From assembly GCF_036194065.1 (NCBI RefSeq), contig NZ_CP108095.1, positions 496,001 through 560,000 on the forward strand: 64,000 nucleotides of DNA, in the 5' to 3' direction. The translations under genes and the position numbers were made by a program. This DNA comes from Streptomyces sp. NBC_00239. Lineage in GTDB: Bacteria > Actinomycetota > Actinomycetes > Streptomycetales > Streptomycetaceae. This document shows positions 46,565-54,619 of this stretch, piece by piece. The notes beneath the pieces were generated by a model. That model made no database searches. It saw nothing but the letters and a program-made list of their open reading frames with translations, and was not told the origin of the DNA. The stretch's first letter is position 1; each line of letters opens with the position of its first letter.

Positions 46565-47964
46565 CGCAGCGGTCGCAGGTGGTCGTCGCCGCGCAGGGTC
46601 AGCAGCGCGAGGGCACTGACCGCGCAGGCCGCGGCCGCGTAGTGGGCGGGCATGTCGACGTCCCCGGTCCGCGCGACGGCCTCGGTGATGATCAGCCCCG
46701 CGCAGCCCGAGAACAGGGCGTTGGCCAGCGCGTACGCCAGTCCGAGTCCGGTGCAGCGCACGCGGGTCGGGAACATCTCGGCCAGCATGGCGGGCCCCGG
46801 CCCGCCCATCAGCCCGACGACGGCCCCCGCAGCGAGGAGCGCCGCTCCCTTGACGTACGGTGACCCGCCGACGTCCTGCACCAGGTTCAGCAGCGGCAGT
46901 GCGAACACGGCGACCAGCAGCGCCCCCGCAACCATCACCGTCCGGCGGCCGATCCTGTCGCTCACGGCGCCGGCGGGCAGGATCGAGGACGCGAACCCCA
47001 GGTTCGCCAGGGCGGTGGCGACCAGCGCCTGTTGGAACGTCGCGTTCAGTGTGCTCTGCAGGTACGACGGGAGCACCACCAGGAAGGTGTAGCCGGCCGC
47101 CGACCACCCCATCACCCGGCCGACCCCGAGCACCACGGCCCGGACCGTCCCCCCGCTGCCCCGCCCCGCCGGGCCACCGCACGCCGTGGCACCGGCCGGT
47201 CCTTCCCCGTAGGCCTCGGCCGGCGCCTTCCCGCCGACCGTCTCTCCCCCGCAGGCCGTCTCTCCCCCGCCGGCCGCCGCGACCACGACGGGCGGCTCGT
47301 CCAGTCGCAGCCGCAGACCCAGGGCGGCGAGCCCCATCGGCAGCGCCAGCAGGAAGGGCACCCGCCAGCCCCAGCCTTCCAGTTGTGACGGGGTCAGCAC
47401 GCTCGCCAGTACCGCCGCCGCACCGGCGCCCGCGAGCAGCCCCAGCGCCACCGTGAACGACTGCCACGCCCCGTACCGGCCCCGGCGCCCCGGCGGCGCG
47501 GACTCGGTCATCAGCGACACCGCCCCGCCGAACTCCCCGCCCGCCGAGAGCCCCTGCAGGATCCGCAGCAGCGTCAGCAGCCACGGCGCCGCCGCTCCGA
47601 TCGAGGCGTACGTCGGCAGCGCGCCGATCAGAGTCGTGGCGCCGGTCATCAGGCAGACGACCAGGACGAGCGCGGGCCGGCGGCCGACCCGGTCACCCAG
47701 GCGCCCGAACACCGCCGCCCCGACGGGCCGGAAGAAGAAGGCGAGGGCGAACGACGCGTACGTCCTGACCAACCCCTCCGCCGCGCTGCCGCCCTCGGGG
47801 GTGAAGAAGTGGCCGGCGATGACAGTGGCGAAGCAGCCGTAGACGCCGAACTCGTACCACTCGATGAAGTTGCCGACGGAACCCGCCACCAGCGCCCGGC
47901 GCGCGTCGGCCGGACGGGCCGCCCCGGCAGGCCCTGCCACGGGACCGGTGACGGATGTGCTCAT
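46561..47964 (-). CDS. MHS-type MFS transporter (metabolite:H+ symporter)
   Basis: A 467-residue transporter with 12 spans. The opening SVGNFIEWYEFGVYGCFATV is the signature of the metabolite:H+ symporter family (ProP/ShiA/KgtP-like), followed by FGRLGDRVGRRPAL (motif A) and GLSAGGEFGGAVSLMTE. The central loop holds a Gly-rich stretch (AAGGGETACGGETVGGKAPA) of about 45 residues longer than usual. It is the first gene of a two-gene operon with AnmK, and so may bring in a muropeptide-derived sugar; that link is an inference, since known MHS carriers move organic acids and osmolytes. Start ATG at 47964. Confidence 0.85.
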   Translation of the reverse strand: MSTSVTGPVAGPAGAARPADARRALVAGSVGNFIEWYEFGVYGCFATVIAGHFFTPEGGSAAEGLVRTYASFALAFFFRPVGAAVFGRLGDRVGRRPALVLVVCLMTGATTLIGALPTYASIGAAAPWLLTLLRILQGLSAGGEFGGAVSLMTESAPPGRRGRYGAWQSFTVALGLLAGAGAAAVLASVLTPSQLEGWGWRVPFLLALPMGLAALGLRLRLDEPPVVVAAAGGGETACGGETVGGKAPAEAYGEGPAGATACGGPAGRGSGGTVRAVVLGVGRVMGWSAAGYTFLVVLPSYLQSTLNATFQQALVATALANLGFASSILPAGAVSDRIGRRTVMVAGALLVAVFALPLLNLVQDVGGSPYVKGAALLAAGAVVGLMGGPGPAMLAEMFPTRVRCTGLGLAYALANALFSGCAGLIITEAVARTGDVDMPAHYAAAACAVSALALLTLRGDDHLRPLR

Positions 47965-48211
47965 GCAGCAAGCGTGCTGCGGGGCGCACCCGCTCCACAA
48001 GCCCGGTCCACCATCTGCCGTACACCCGCGCGCGGCCCGCGCGGTCCCCGCAGGCAGTGCCTGTCGCTGGACCAGGCTGCCCGTCCGCCTCCTTCTCGGG
48101 CGGCGAGGTGGCCCGGGGTTCCGGTCCGGGGCGGGCCCCGTGCTTTCCCCGACTCCTCACCTCGGATGGTTCACCGTTCCGCGGCCCGCTGTGCGCGGGC
48201 TCCGGGGCGGC

Positions 48212-48937
48212 TCAGCAGGGGCGGGAGGAGGGGCCGTTGAACCGCGCCCAGATCGGCGTCCAGTCGCGGGTGTACAGGACGAGGTTGGCGTCGGTCTGGA
48301 TCCGCAGCCAGGCCCCTTGACCGCCGCACCCGTTGGTGCCCGTGGCCCACATCGGGTTGCCCACGCCGTCGTAGAGGACGACGTTGCCGTCCCGCTGCAT
48401 CCACAGCGACGCGTGCGAGGCCCGGGTTCCGGTCTGCCACACGGCCTTGTACGGGCTGCCGTTGTGGTCGTAGAGGACGACGTTCCCGTCGTCCTGGACC
48501 CACAGTTCGTACCAGCGGTTGAAGATGATGTTGACGGCGATGTACGTGTTCGGCGTGAGGCACTCTCCGGGGCTGAGGTAGTCGTGGTACCCCCAGCCCT
48601 GCGGGGGCGTGGTGCAGCCGTCACCGGGGAACGCCTGCGTCGTCGCACCGCCCGCGGCCGTCATCGGCTGCGAGAGGAGACCCTTCTGCCGGGCTTCTCG
48701 CAAGGTCGGAAGGCCCTTGAGGGGTGCGGACGGCAGCGTGGGGACCTCCGCGGTCCCCTTCTTCGGCCGGTCGGACTTGTCGGGACCCGGGTGGGGCGTG
48801 TCGACAGTCGTGTGCGAGGCCGGTTGCGAACGGCCGACGTGCGCCGGCGCCTCGGCCCCGGAGGCCGTCGGTACAGCGGTGGCAGTGAGCGCGATCGCGG
48901 CGAGCGCGACGCCCACCACAGTTCTTCTGAGGTTCAT
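48212..48937 (-). CDS. secreted bulb-type mannose-specific lectin-like protein
   Basis: A 241-residue preprotein with signal peptide (MNLRRTVVGVALAAIALTAT). After a Pro/Lys-rich spacer and a CTTPPQGWGYHDYLSPGECL segment, three beta-prism units show the B-lectin QxDxNxVxY signature: WVQDDGNVVLYD, WMQRDGNVVLYD and RIQTDANLVLYT. The three sites are thus all present. Such proteins bind mannose- or glucan-type sugars outside the cell. A repeat cluster lies in the region upstream of its start (48971-49002). Confidence 0.88.
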   Translation of the reverse strand: MNLRRTVVGVALAAIALTATAVPTASGAEAPAHVGRSQPASHTTVDTPHPGPDKSDRPKKGTAEVPTLPSAPLKGLPTLREARQKGLLSQPMTAAGGATTQAFPGDGCTTPPQGWGYHDYLSPGECLTPNTYIAVNIIFNRWYELWVQDDGNVVLYDHNGSPYKAVWQTGTRASHASLWMQRDGNVVLYDGVGNPMWATGTNGCGGQGAWLRIQTDANLVLYTRDWTPIWARFNGPSSRPC

Positions 48938-48970
48938 GCGGTCATGTCACGGCACGGTGTTCAACGGCCG

Positions 48971-49002
48971 GTCAATGGGTGATAAACGGGTGATCAACGG
49001 GC
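48971..49002. repeat. short direct repeats in the lectin promoter region
   Basis: Three partial copies: GTCAATGGGT, GATAAACGGGT and GATCAACGGGC. The 11-base spacing equals one helical turn, so a dimer binding side by side might use them. They lie 34 bases upstream of the lectin start. Confidence 0.4.
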
Positions 49003-49135
49003 TCCGGGAACGACACGGGGGCGTGGGCAGGGCCTCAGCCGTACACCTGCCACGCGCGTGTCCGGGTTGTCCGACTGGCTGTACCGCCACAGACTGGAGA
49101 TGAGCGCCCCTCGGGAAGGATCACGGGAGGCAGAG

Positions 49136-49507
49136 ATGAGCGTGCCGATCACGTACGACCTCAGCGGGCCCGGTATCGAGATCAGATACCGCCGTGGTGA
49201 TCTCACCATCGACGGGGACGACCTTCCACTGGGGCGCCAGCACTTCGTGGACGGCGAGAACCTCACCGCGGTGGCGACCGAGATGGGGACCGAGATCACC
49301 GCCGTCATTCTGTCCTCGAGTCGCAACGGCACCAAGATCACCTTGAGGGTGCTGTTGCCGGAGGTGCTCCCCGGGGCCACGACCGAGTCCGAGGTGACCG
49401 GTGTGGCGGTCATCACCAGGCAGTTCCGTGACGTGCTCGACGGCCCGCCCGATGTGCTGCAGGAGTACGACGTCCGGCCGCTGACCGGCTCGGTGTCAGG
49501 CCCGTAG
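49136..49507 (+). CDS. uncharacterized small protein
   Basis: A 123-residue cytosolic protein, MSVPITYDLSGPGIEIRYRR then GDLTIDGDDLPLGRQHF, with a strand-rich middle (TAVATEMGTEITAVILSSSR, GTKITLRVLLPEV) and VTGVAVITRQFRDVLDGPPD. No family known to me. GGGAGG stands 6 bases before the ATG at 49136. It lies on the plus strand divergent from the lectin. Confidence 0.65.
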   Translation: MSVPITYDLSGPGIEIRYRRGDLTIDGDDLPLGRQHFVDGENLTAVATEMGTEITAVILSSSRNGTKITLRVLLPEVLPGATTESEVTGVAVITRQFRDVLDGPPDVLQEYDVRPLTGSVSGP

Positions 49508-49724
49508 GCACTCCCCCGCGAAACGCCCATGGTGCCGCCGGGTGACGGCCGCGTCCCGCGTCTGCGGCCGCCATCGGTGCGTGCCGTCCCGTCTGCGCCA
49601 AGGCGCGCCTGGCGCTGCTGTGCGAGGTGCGCGGCTGGCCCTGACCGCGGACCGTACGCCCGCAGGAGGCGAGGCGGCCGTGACCGACCGGGCGCGGCGG
49701 GGCCCGCCGGCCGTCAGATGGTGA

Positions 49725-50051
49725 ACGGCCGCCGGCGGCGCCCACACCGACGAGGCCCGCCGGAACGTGCTGGCCGACCGCACCGGCTACGACCCCGCCT
49801 TCCTCGGCCCGCAGGTGCCGTTGCCGCTCCCGGCGGACCCCGAGATCCGGACCGTGGTGCTCCCGTACACCCCCTTCACGGTCGCGCTGCGGCCGGACCG
49901 GCGGCTGGCGGCAACGACAACGGCAACAAGCACCGCAAGGGGTTGGTCCCCGCGCTGGGGACGGGGCCGGGCCCGGGGCCAGGGTCTGGTTCCGGCCCCG
50001 GACCGGGTACCGGACTTTCAGGCGGCCGTCTTCAAGAGGGCGGTCGAGTAG
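49725..50051 (+). pseudogene. fragment of a DNA/RNA non-specific endonuclease
   Basis: After an in-frame stop at 49722, the open frame reads GAHTDEARRNVLADRTGYDP, AFLGPQVPLPLPADPEIRTV and VLPYTPFTVALRPDRRLA, the usual N-terminal part of NUC1-type secreted nucleases (GYDPxFLG and then YTHFxVxxxxxRRLA). The catalytic DRGH region never comes; past residue 65 the frame turns to Arg/Gly/Pro-rich, and the best match shifts frame. A gene scrap left by deletion. Confidence 0.55.
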
Positions 50052-50189
50052 CGCCCGCGAGGCCCGCCACGAGGGCTCCGCGTAGAAGTCTCGAACATTG
50101 CCGGTAGCGTGATCATCTGCTGCATGGAGCGTCCATGTGTCCCGGCTGGTCCGCGCGAGGGCCTTCCGGCAGAGAGGGAGGGGCCGGCC
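50052..50189. other. short spacer upstream of FKBP gene
   Basis: The 138 bases include a strong GGGAGGGG ribosome-binding site immediately before the FKBP start. ATTGCCGGTAGCGTGATCAT near 50097-50116 might supply a TAGCGT-type -10. Confidence 0.35.
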
Positions 50190-50612
50190 GTGACGACTGA
50201 ACTGACGAAGCCCGAGATCGATGTTCCGGAGGGTGACGCACCCACCGAGCTGACGACCCGGGACCTCGTGGTCGGGGACGGGGACGAGGCGAAGCCGGGC
50301 CGGGTCGTCCAGGTGCACTACGTCGGGGTCACGTTCGAGACCGGGAGGGAGTTCGACTCCTCCTGGGAGCGGGATCAGCCGTTCAAGTTCGCTGTGGGCG
50401 GGGGCAAAGTCATCAAGGGCTGGGACCGGGGCGTGAGGGGAATGAAGGTCGGCGGTCGGCGTGAGATCACTGTTCCCCCGCGTCTCGGCTACGGAAAGCA
50501 GTCGCCGTCCCCGTTGATCCCGGCGGGCTCGACACTGATCTTCGTCGTGGACCTGCTCCGCGTCTGGAGCACGCCCACCGGTGGGACACCTGGATCGACC
50601 CGCTCGGTCTGA
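50190..50612 (+). CDS. FKBP-type peptidyl-prolyl cis-trans isomerase
   Basis: A 140-residue protein. Motifs: VVQVHYVGVTFETGREFDSS, FAVGGGKVIKGWDRGVRGMK, and ITVPPRLGYG with IPAGSTLIFVVDLL, the FKBP fold with active-site aromatic residues (Y, F, W). It catalyzes proline isomerization in folding. The last 16 residues (VWSTPTGGTPGSTRSV) are beyond the usual end, and the 124 bases at the 3' end overlap the MerR-type gene read on the other strand. GTG at 50190 follows GGGAGGGG. Confidence 0.88.
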   Translation: MTTELTKPEIDVPEGDAPTELTTRDLVVGDGDEAKPGRVVQVHYVGVTFETGREFDSSWERDQPFKFAVGGGKVIKGWDRGVRGMKVGGRREITVPPRLGYGKQSPSPLIPAGSTLIFVVDLLRVWSTPTGGTPGSTRSV

Positions 50613-51082
50613 CCCACCTGACCGATCAGGGCGCCGAACGTCTGCGCCCCTTGGGGCGTCGCCGCGCTCTCGCCCGCCCTGAGCCGCTCGAGTGACCGTG
50701 CGTGTCCTGACGGGCCCGGACGGTCGTGCCGGTTGCCGGTCTTCTCCCGGAGTGCCGCTGCCAGCCGGTCGCGGGCCTCGGTCTGGGCGGCGATCCGTTC
50801 GTTGAGGACCGCCAGTCGTTCCAGCGCGACCCGCAGGCCCTTGTCCGAAGGCGGTGCGGCGGCCACATCGCCGTCCAGGCACGGCAGGAACACGCGTACG
50901 TCGTCCAGGGTGAGCCCGGCGGCCAGCAGGTGGCGGATGTTGCGAACCCGCACCGCGGCCCGCTCCTCGTAGACGCGGTAGCCGTTGGGGGCCCGCTCCG
51001 AGGAGATCAGTCCGGCCTGCTCGTAGTGGCGCAGCGCACGGGCGGACGTCCCGGTCGCCTTGGCCAGTTCACCGATGCGCAC
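50489..51082 (-). CDS. MerR-family regulator with unusual C-terminal extension
   Basis: A 197-residue protein. Residues 1-75 are a clear MerR winged helix: RIGELAKATGTSARALRHYE, GLISSERAPNGYRVYEER, and the helix VRNIRHLLAAGLTLDDVRVF, then a coiled-coil LERLAVLNERIAAQTEARD. Normal members end about residue 130; here the frame runs on for 60 more residues (PGPSGHARSLERLRAGESA) into DNA antisense to the FKBP gene, so a lost stop or frameshift is likely. It is the second gene of an operon with the SDR before it. A MerR-type promoter with a long spacer lies upstream of the SDR. Confidence 0.8.
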   Translation of the reverse strand: MRIGELAKATGTSARALRHYEQAGLISSERAPNGYRVYEERAAVRVRNIRHLLAAGLTLDDVRVFLPCLDGDVAAAPPSDKGLRVALERLAVLNERIAAQTEARDRLAAALREKTGNRHDRPGPSGHARSLERLRAGESAATPQGAQTFGALIGQVGQTERVDPGVPPVGVLQTRSRSTTKISVEPAGINGDGDCFP

Positions 51083-51108
51083 CCATCCCACCTCCCGGGC
51101 TACTCCTA

Positions 51109-51867
51109 TCACGCGACGACTGCCCCGCCGTCGACGGGGAGCACCACTCCGGTGACGAACGACGCTGCCGGTGCGGCAAGCTGGGTGACCGCCCAGGCCA
51201 CCTCCTCGGGCCGGCCGATCCGGCCCAGCGGGGTGTGCGCCAGCTGCCACTCCCGTACCGCGGCCATCCGCTCCGGCGTCAGGCCCTGGTGCTCGCCGAT
51301 GGGGGTGTCGATCGCGCCGGGGGCGACCGCCGCCACCCGGATCCCGCGGGGTGCCAACTCGACCGCCCAGCTGCGGGTCAGCAGCTCCAGGGCGCTCTTG
51401 GTCGCCGCCTAGACCGAGCTGCCGGGCCAGGCCCGCTGCCCCACCGACGTACTGACATTGACGATCACCCCGCCCGACTTCTCCAGGGGCGGCAGCGCGG
51501 CCTGGGTCAGCAGGATGGGGGCGACGAGGTTGGTGGCGAGCTGAACCTCGATCGTCTCTGGCGTCAGCGTGCCGAGGGCGCCGCTGCGCACTATGCCGGC
51601 GTTGTTGACCAGCACGTCCAGCCGGCCGTGCGTCCCGAGCACGGTCTGGACGATCCGGTCGGGCTCGCCCCCGGCGGTGATGTCGGCTGCCAGCGGCATG
51701 ATCCGGTCGTGCCCGGCAGCGGTCTCCTCGAGCGGTTCGGCCCGCCGCCCGATGGCGACCACGTGGGCGCCCTCGGCGGCGAAGGCGCGGGCGGTGGCCC
51801 GGCCGATCCCGGTACCCGCTCCGGTGACGGCGACGACCCTGCTGCTGTGCGTTGCGGTGCTGTTCAT
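51109..51867 (-). pseudogene. SDR oxidoreductase with amber codon at the catalytic tyrosine
   Basis: In a single frame the sequence reads VVAVTGAGTGIGRATARAF, VLVNNAGIVRSG and VIVNVSTSVG, all standard SDR motifs, then after WPGSSV a TAG (51409-51411) and, directly following, AATKSALELLTRS. The SDR catalytic motif Y-x-x-x-K is expected exactly here, so the Tyr codon (TAC) has become TAG. The C-terminal part continues with IRVAAVAPGAIDTPI and VLPVDGGAVVA. Without readthrough a truncated 152-residue protein lacking the active site is made. Either a single-base loss of function, or a sequencing error. MerR-type gene follows 26 bases downstream. Confidence 0.85.
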
Positions 51868-51883
51868 GCCGGCCATCGTGCAA

Positions 51884-51907
51884 CCCTGCCGCCAGTGGCA
51901 AGGTCAA
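51884..51907 (-). promoter_or_regulatory. MerR-type promoter/operator candidate
   Basis: On the minus strand TTGACC is followed by 19 bases, CCTTGCC-ACTGGC-GGCAGGG, an imperfect dyad (6 of 7 in each arm), and then TGCACGATG. A 19-base spacer with a dyad at its center is typical of MerR-controlled promoters, and the genes it would serve are the SDR pseudogene and MerR-type regulator. The -10 is poor. Confidence 0.5.
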
Positions 51908-52210
51908 GCAGCCAGAGTCACGTTCACTTGTACGCCGACAGCCGGTCTGGATGTCGTCGCTGTCCATCCGGTGGTGCGGAGCTGCCGTCGGGCCCTGCCC
52001 GCTGTGTGCAGTGCCCTCTTCGACCGGTCGGCCGAACTCCTGGATCCGTGAGATCCCGGCTTCCGGACCGGTGGGGGTGCCGCCCTCGCCGCGCCTCGGT
52101 GAACCGGATGTGGGTACGCCACCTCACATTCCCGGTGGCTGCGTCGTCGGACTGATGGGACGTCGAGCACAAGGCACGAGGAACCACCGTCAGGAAGCAG
52201 GGGAATCACC
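51908..52210. other. divergent spacer upstream of the MMPL gene
   Basis: Some 300 bases; no gene. AGGGGA at 52198-52203 is the ribosome-binding site of the MMPL gene. CGGACCGGTGGGGGTGCCG and CCACC-containing stretches give weak hairpins only. Confidence 0.35.
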
Positions 52211-54322
52211 ATGATGCGAAGAATCGCTTCGTTGCCCAGTGGAAGAGTCGGGAAGTGGGTCGTCCTGGCGCTCTGGGCGACCCTGCTGGTCCCGGTCCTG
52301 ATGCTGGCCGGCCGGCTCGGCGACGTCGAGAAGAACGACAACTCGGCTTGGCTGCCCGGTAACTCGGAGTCGACCAAGGTCGTCGCCCGGGCCGAGAACT
52401 TCCAGCGTGCCGACACCCTGCCCGCGATTGTGATCTACGACCGGCCCGAGGGCGTCACCGCTGCCGACATGGCCGAGGCCCGAGCCGACAGCGAAGCCTT
52501 CAAGAGCATAGAGAACGTTGCGGGGCAGCCACAGGGACCGTTGAAGTCCCAGGACGGCAAGGCCATCCAGACGGTGGTCCAGCTCCAAAAGGACAAGACG
52601 GGCTGGGAAGGGATCGGCAAGACCGTCGACGCGATGACCGAGGTCGGCGAGGAGAACGCCAACGGTCTCGGCTTCCACATCACCGGACCGGCCGGTCACG
52701 CGTCCGACTCGATCAAGGCGTTCAGCGGAGGGGGCGCCCTGACGACGATCACCGCGTTGGTGGTCGTCGTGATCCTGCTGCTCACCTACCGCAGCCCTGT
52801 GCTGCCACTGCTGCCGCTGCTGACCGTGGGCGTCGCCCTGGCCACGTCGGAGGCGGTGATCTACCTGTTGGCGAAGAACGCCGGACTCGTCGTCAACAAG
52901 CAGACCAGTTTCATCCTGACCGTGTTGGTGTTCGGCGCCGCCACCGACTACGCGCTCCTGCTCATCTCGCGGTACCGAGAAGAGCTGTTGCGGCACGAGG
53001 ACCGGCACGAGGCGATGGCAGAGGCCCTGTACCGCTCCAGTCCCGCGATCATCGCCAGCGCCGCGACCGTCGCGGTCAGCCTGATGCTGCTGATGCTGGC
53101 CACCCTCAGCTCCACCCAGGGGCTCGGGCCGGCCTGCGCCGTCGGCATCCTCGTCGGGCTGCTCGCCATGGTCACCCTGATGCCGGCCCTGTTGGTCATC
53201 TGCGGCCGCTGGATCTTCTGGCCGGTGAAGCCGGCCTACGGATCGGCCGAGGCGGTCAAGGAAGGCATCTGGACCCGGGTGGGCACCGGTGTCTCGCGCC
53301 GACCGCGCATCGTGTGGATCGGCACCACGCTCGTGCTCGGCATCATGGCGATCGGCGTGTTCGGGCTCAAGGCCGACGGACTGTCCAACAAGGACCAGTT
53401 CACCAGCACACCGCAGATGGCCGTCGGCGAGAAGATCCAGTCCGAACACTTCCCGGCCGGGTCGGGCGACCCCGTCCTCGTCGTGGCCGAGGCCGCCTCG
53501 GCGGAGCAGGTGCGGACCGCGCTGTCCGGCGTACCGGGAGTCGTCGGCGTCTCCACGCCGATGGTCAAGGGCGGCGAGGCCATCATGCTCGGGGAACTCA
53601 AGGACGACCCCAGCAGCAAGACCGCGATGCGCACCGTCGAGCAGGCCAGAACCGCGGTCCACGCGGTCGAGGGTGCGGATGCCCAGGTCGGCGGCAGCAC
53701 GGCGATCATGCTCGACACGCAGGAAGCGGCCGCCCGCGACTCCAAGGTGATCATCCCCATCGTGCTGGTCGTGGTTCTCCTGATCCTCGCGCTGCTGCTG
53801 CGGGCGATCGTCGCGCCGCTGTTGCTCATGGCGACGGTGGTGCTGTCGTTCGGAGCGGCCCTCGGCGTGAGCAGTCTGATCTTCAATCACGTGTTCCACT
53901 TCGCCGGCGCGGAAGCCTCCTTCCCGCTCCTGACGTTCGTGTTCCTGGTCGCGCTGGGCATCGACTACAACATCTTCCTGGTCACCCGGGTACGCGAAGT
54001 CGCCCTGCTGCACGGCACCCGGCGCGGCGCGCTGACGGGTCTGTCCACCACCGGGGGCGTGATCACCTCAGCGGGTCTGGTGCTGGCCGGCACCTTCGCG
54101 GCGATGGCCTCGCTGCCGCTGGTGTTCGCGGCCGAGCTCGGGTTCGCGGTGGCGTTCGGCGTGCTGCTGGACACCATGATCGTCCGCTCGGTGCTGGTCA
54201 CCGCGCTGACCCTGGACGTCGGTCGGTTGATGTGGTGGCCCAGCAAACTGTTCAGGCGTCACGACACCCCCCAGCCGTCGGCGGTCGAGCCCGACCGCGA
54301 ACCCGCTCTCCGGGGCGTCTGA
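52211..54322 (+). CDS. MMPL family transporter
   Basis: A 703-residue RND-fold transporter of the MmpL/MMPL type. First span near 15-35 (RVGKWVVLALWATLLVPVLM), then a large periplasmic loop; six-span domain with TYRSPVLPLLPLLTVGVALA, FGAATDYALLLISRYREEL (proton-relay Asp in GAATDY); second loop; second half with LRAIVAPLLLMATVVLSFGA and VALGIDYNIFLVTRVRE (GIDY). Duplicated D-Y motifs are the usual proton-path residues. MmpL proteins export lipids, siderophores or drugs; substrate unknown. It has its own terminator. Confidence 0.93.
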   Translation: MMRRIASLPSGRVGKWVVLALWATLLVPVLMLAGRLGDVEKNDNSAWLPGNSESTKVVARAENFQRADTLPAIVIYDRPEGVTAADMAEARADSEAFKSIENVAGQPQGPLKSQDGKAIQTVVQLQKDKTGWEGIGKTVDAMTEVGEENANGLGFHITGPAGHASDSIKAFSGGGALTTITALVVVVILLLTYRSPVLPLLPLLTVGVALATSEAVIYLLAKNAGLVVNKQTSFILTVLVFGAATDYALLLISRYREELLRHEDRHEAMAEALYRSSPAIIASAATVAVSLMLLMLATLSSTQGLGPACAVGILVGLLAMVTLMPALLVICGRWIFWPVKPAYGSAEAVKEGIWTRVGTGVSRRPRIVWIGTTLVLGIMAIGVFGLKADGLSNKDQFTSTPQMAVGEKIQSEHFPAGSGDPVLVVAEAASAEQVRTALSGVPGVVGVSTPMVKGGEAIMLGELKDDPSSKTAMRTVEQARTAVHAVEGADAQVGGSTAIMLDTQEAAARDSKVIIPIVLVVVLLILALLLRAIVAPLLLMATVVLSFGAALGVSSLIFNHVFHFAGAEASFPLLTFVFLVALGIDYNIFLVTRVREVALLHGTRRGALTGLSTTGGVITSAGLVLAGTFAAMASLPLVFAAELGFAVAFGVLLDTMIVRSVLVTALTLDVGRLMWWPSKLFRRHDTPQPSAVEPDREPALRGV

Positions 54323-54343
54323 CAGCCTTCCGCCAGGGCACGG

Positions 54344-54377
54344 GTGTGCCGGGCAGCGTCGCCTCTGCCCGGCACAC
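54344..54377. terminator. terminator of the MMPL gene
   Basis: Perfect 12-base arms GTGTGCCGGGCA (54344-54355) and TGCCCGGCACAC (54366-54377) around a 10-base loop, 22 bases after the MMPL stop codon. Confidence 0.8.
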
Positions 54378-54619
54378 GGTCCCCGCAGGTGGATCAGCCG
54401 CTACTGCCCACCGCAGCGGCCGACCGAGCCCTCGAGTTCAGCGGTGGTGACGGCCCGCCGCGGCCCCAGGACTCCGTGTTCCGCGACGGCCGGCACGGCG
54501 ACAGCGGAGACGACAGCCCCTGCGGCCGGGACGGCCACGAGATCCGCCCGGCAGGGTGTCCGCGCGCGAGTGGCACTGCCCGACGTGGACGATTCGACGC
54601 CGGAAGGGCGGGCGATCTC
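54378..54619. other. spacer between MMPL terminator and AAA-type gene
   Basis: About 240 bases, convergent. A minus-strand frame, ADLVAVPAAGAVVSAVAVPA, has a hydrophobic look but no start or homology I can name. No gene was supported. Confidence 0.3.

Noticed and set aside
54378..54619. Membrane-protein tail on the minus strand (ADLVAVPAAGAVVSAVAV)
   Set aside because: No start codon, no neighboring coding part and no known family; too short to support.
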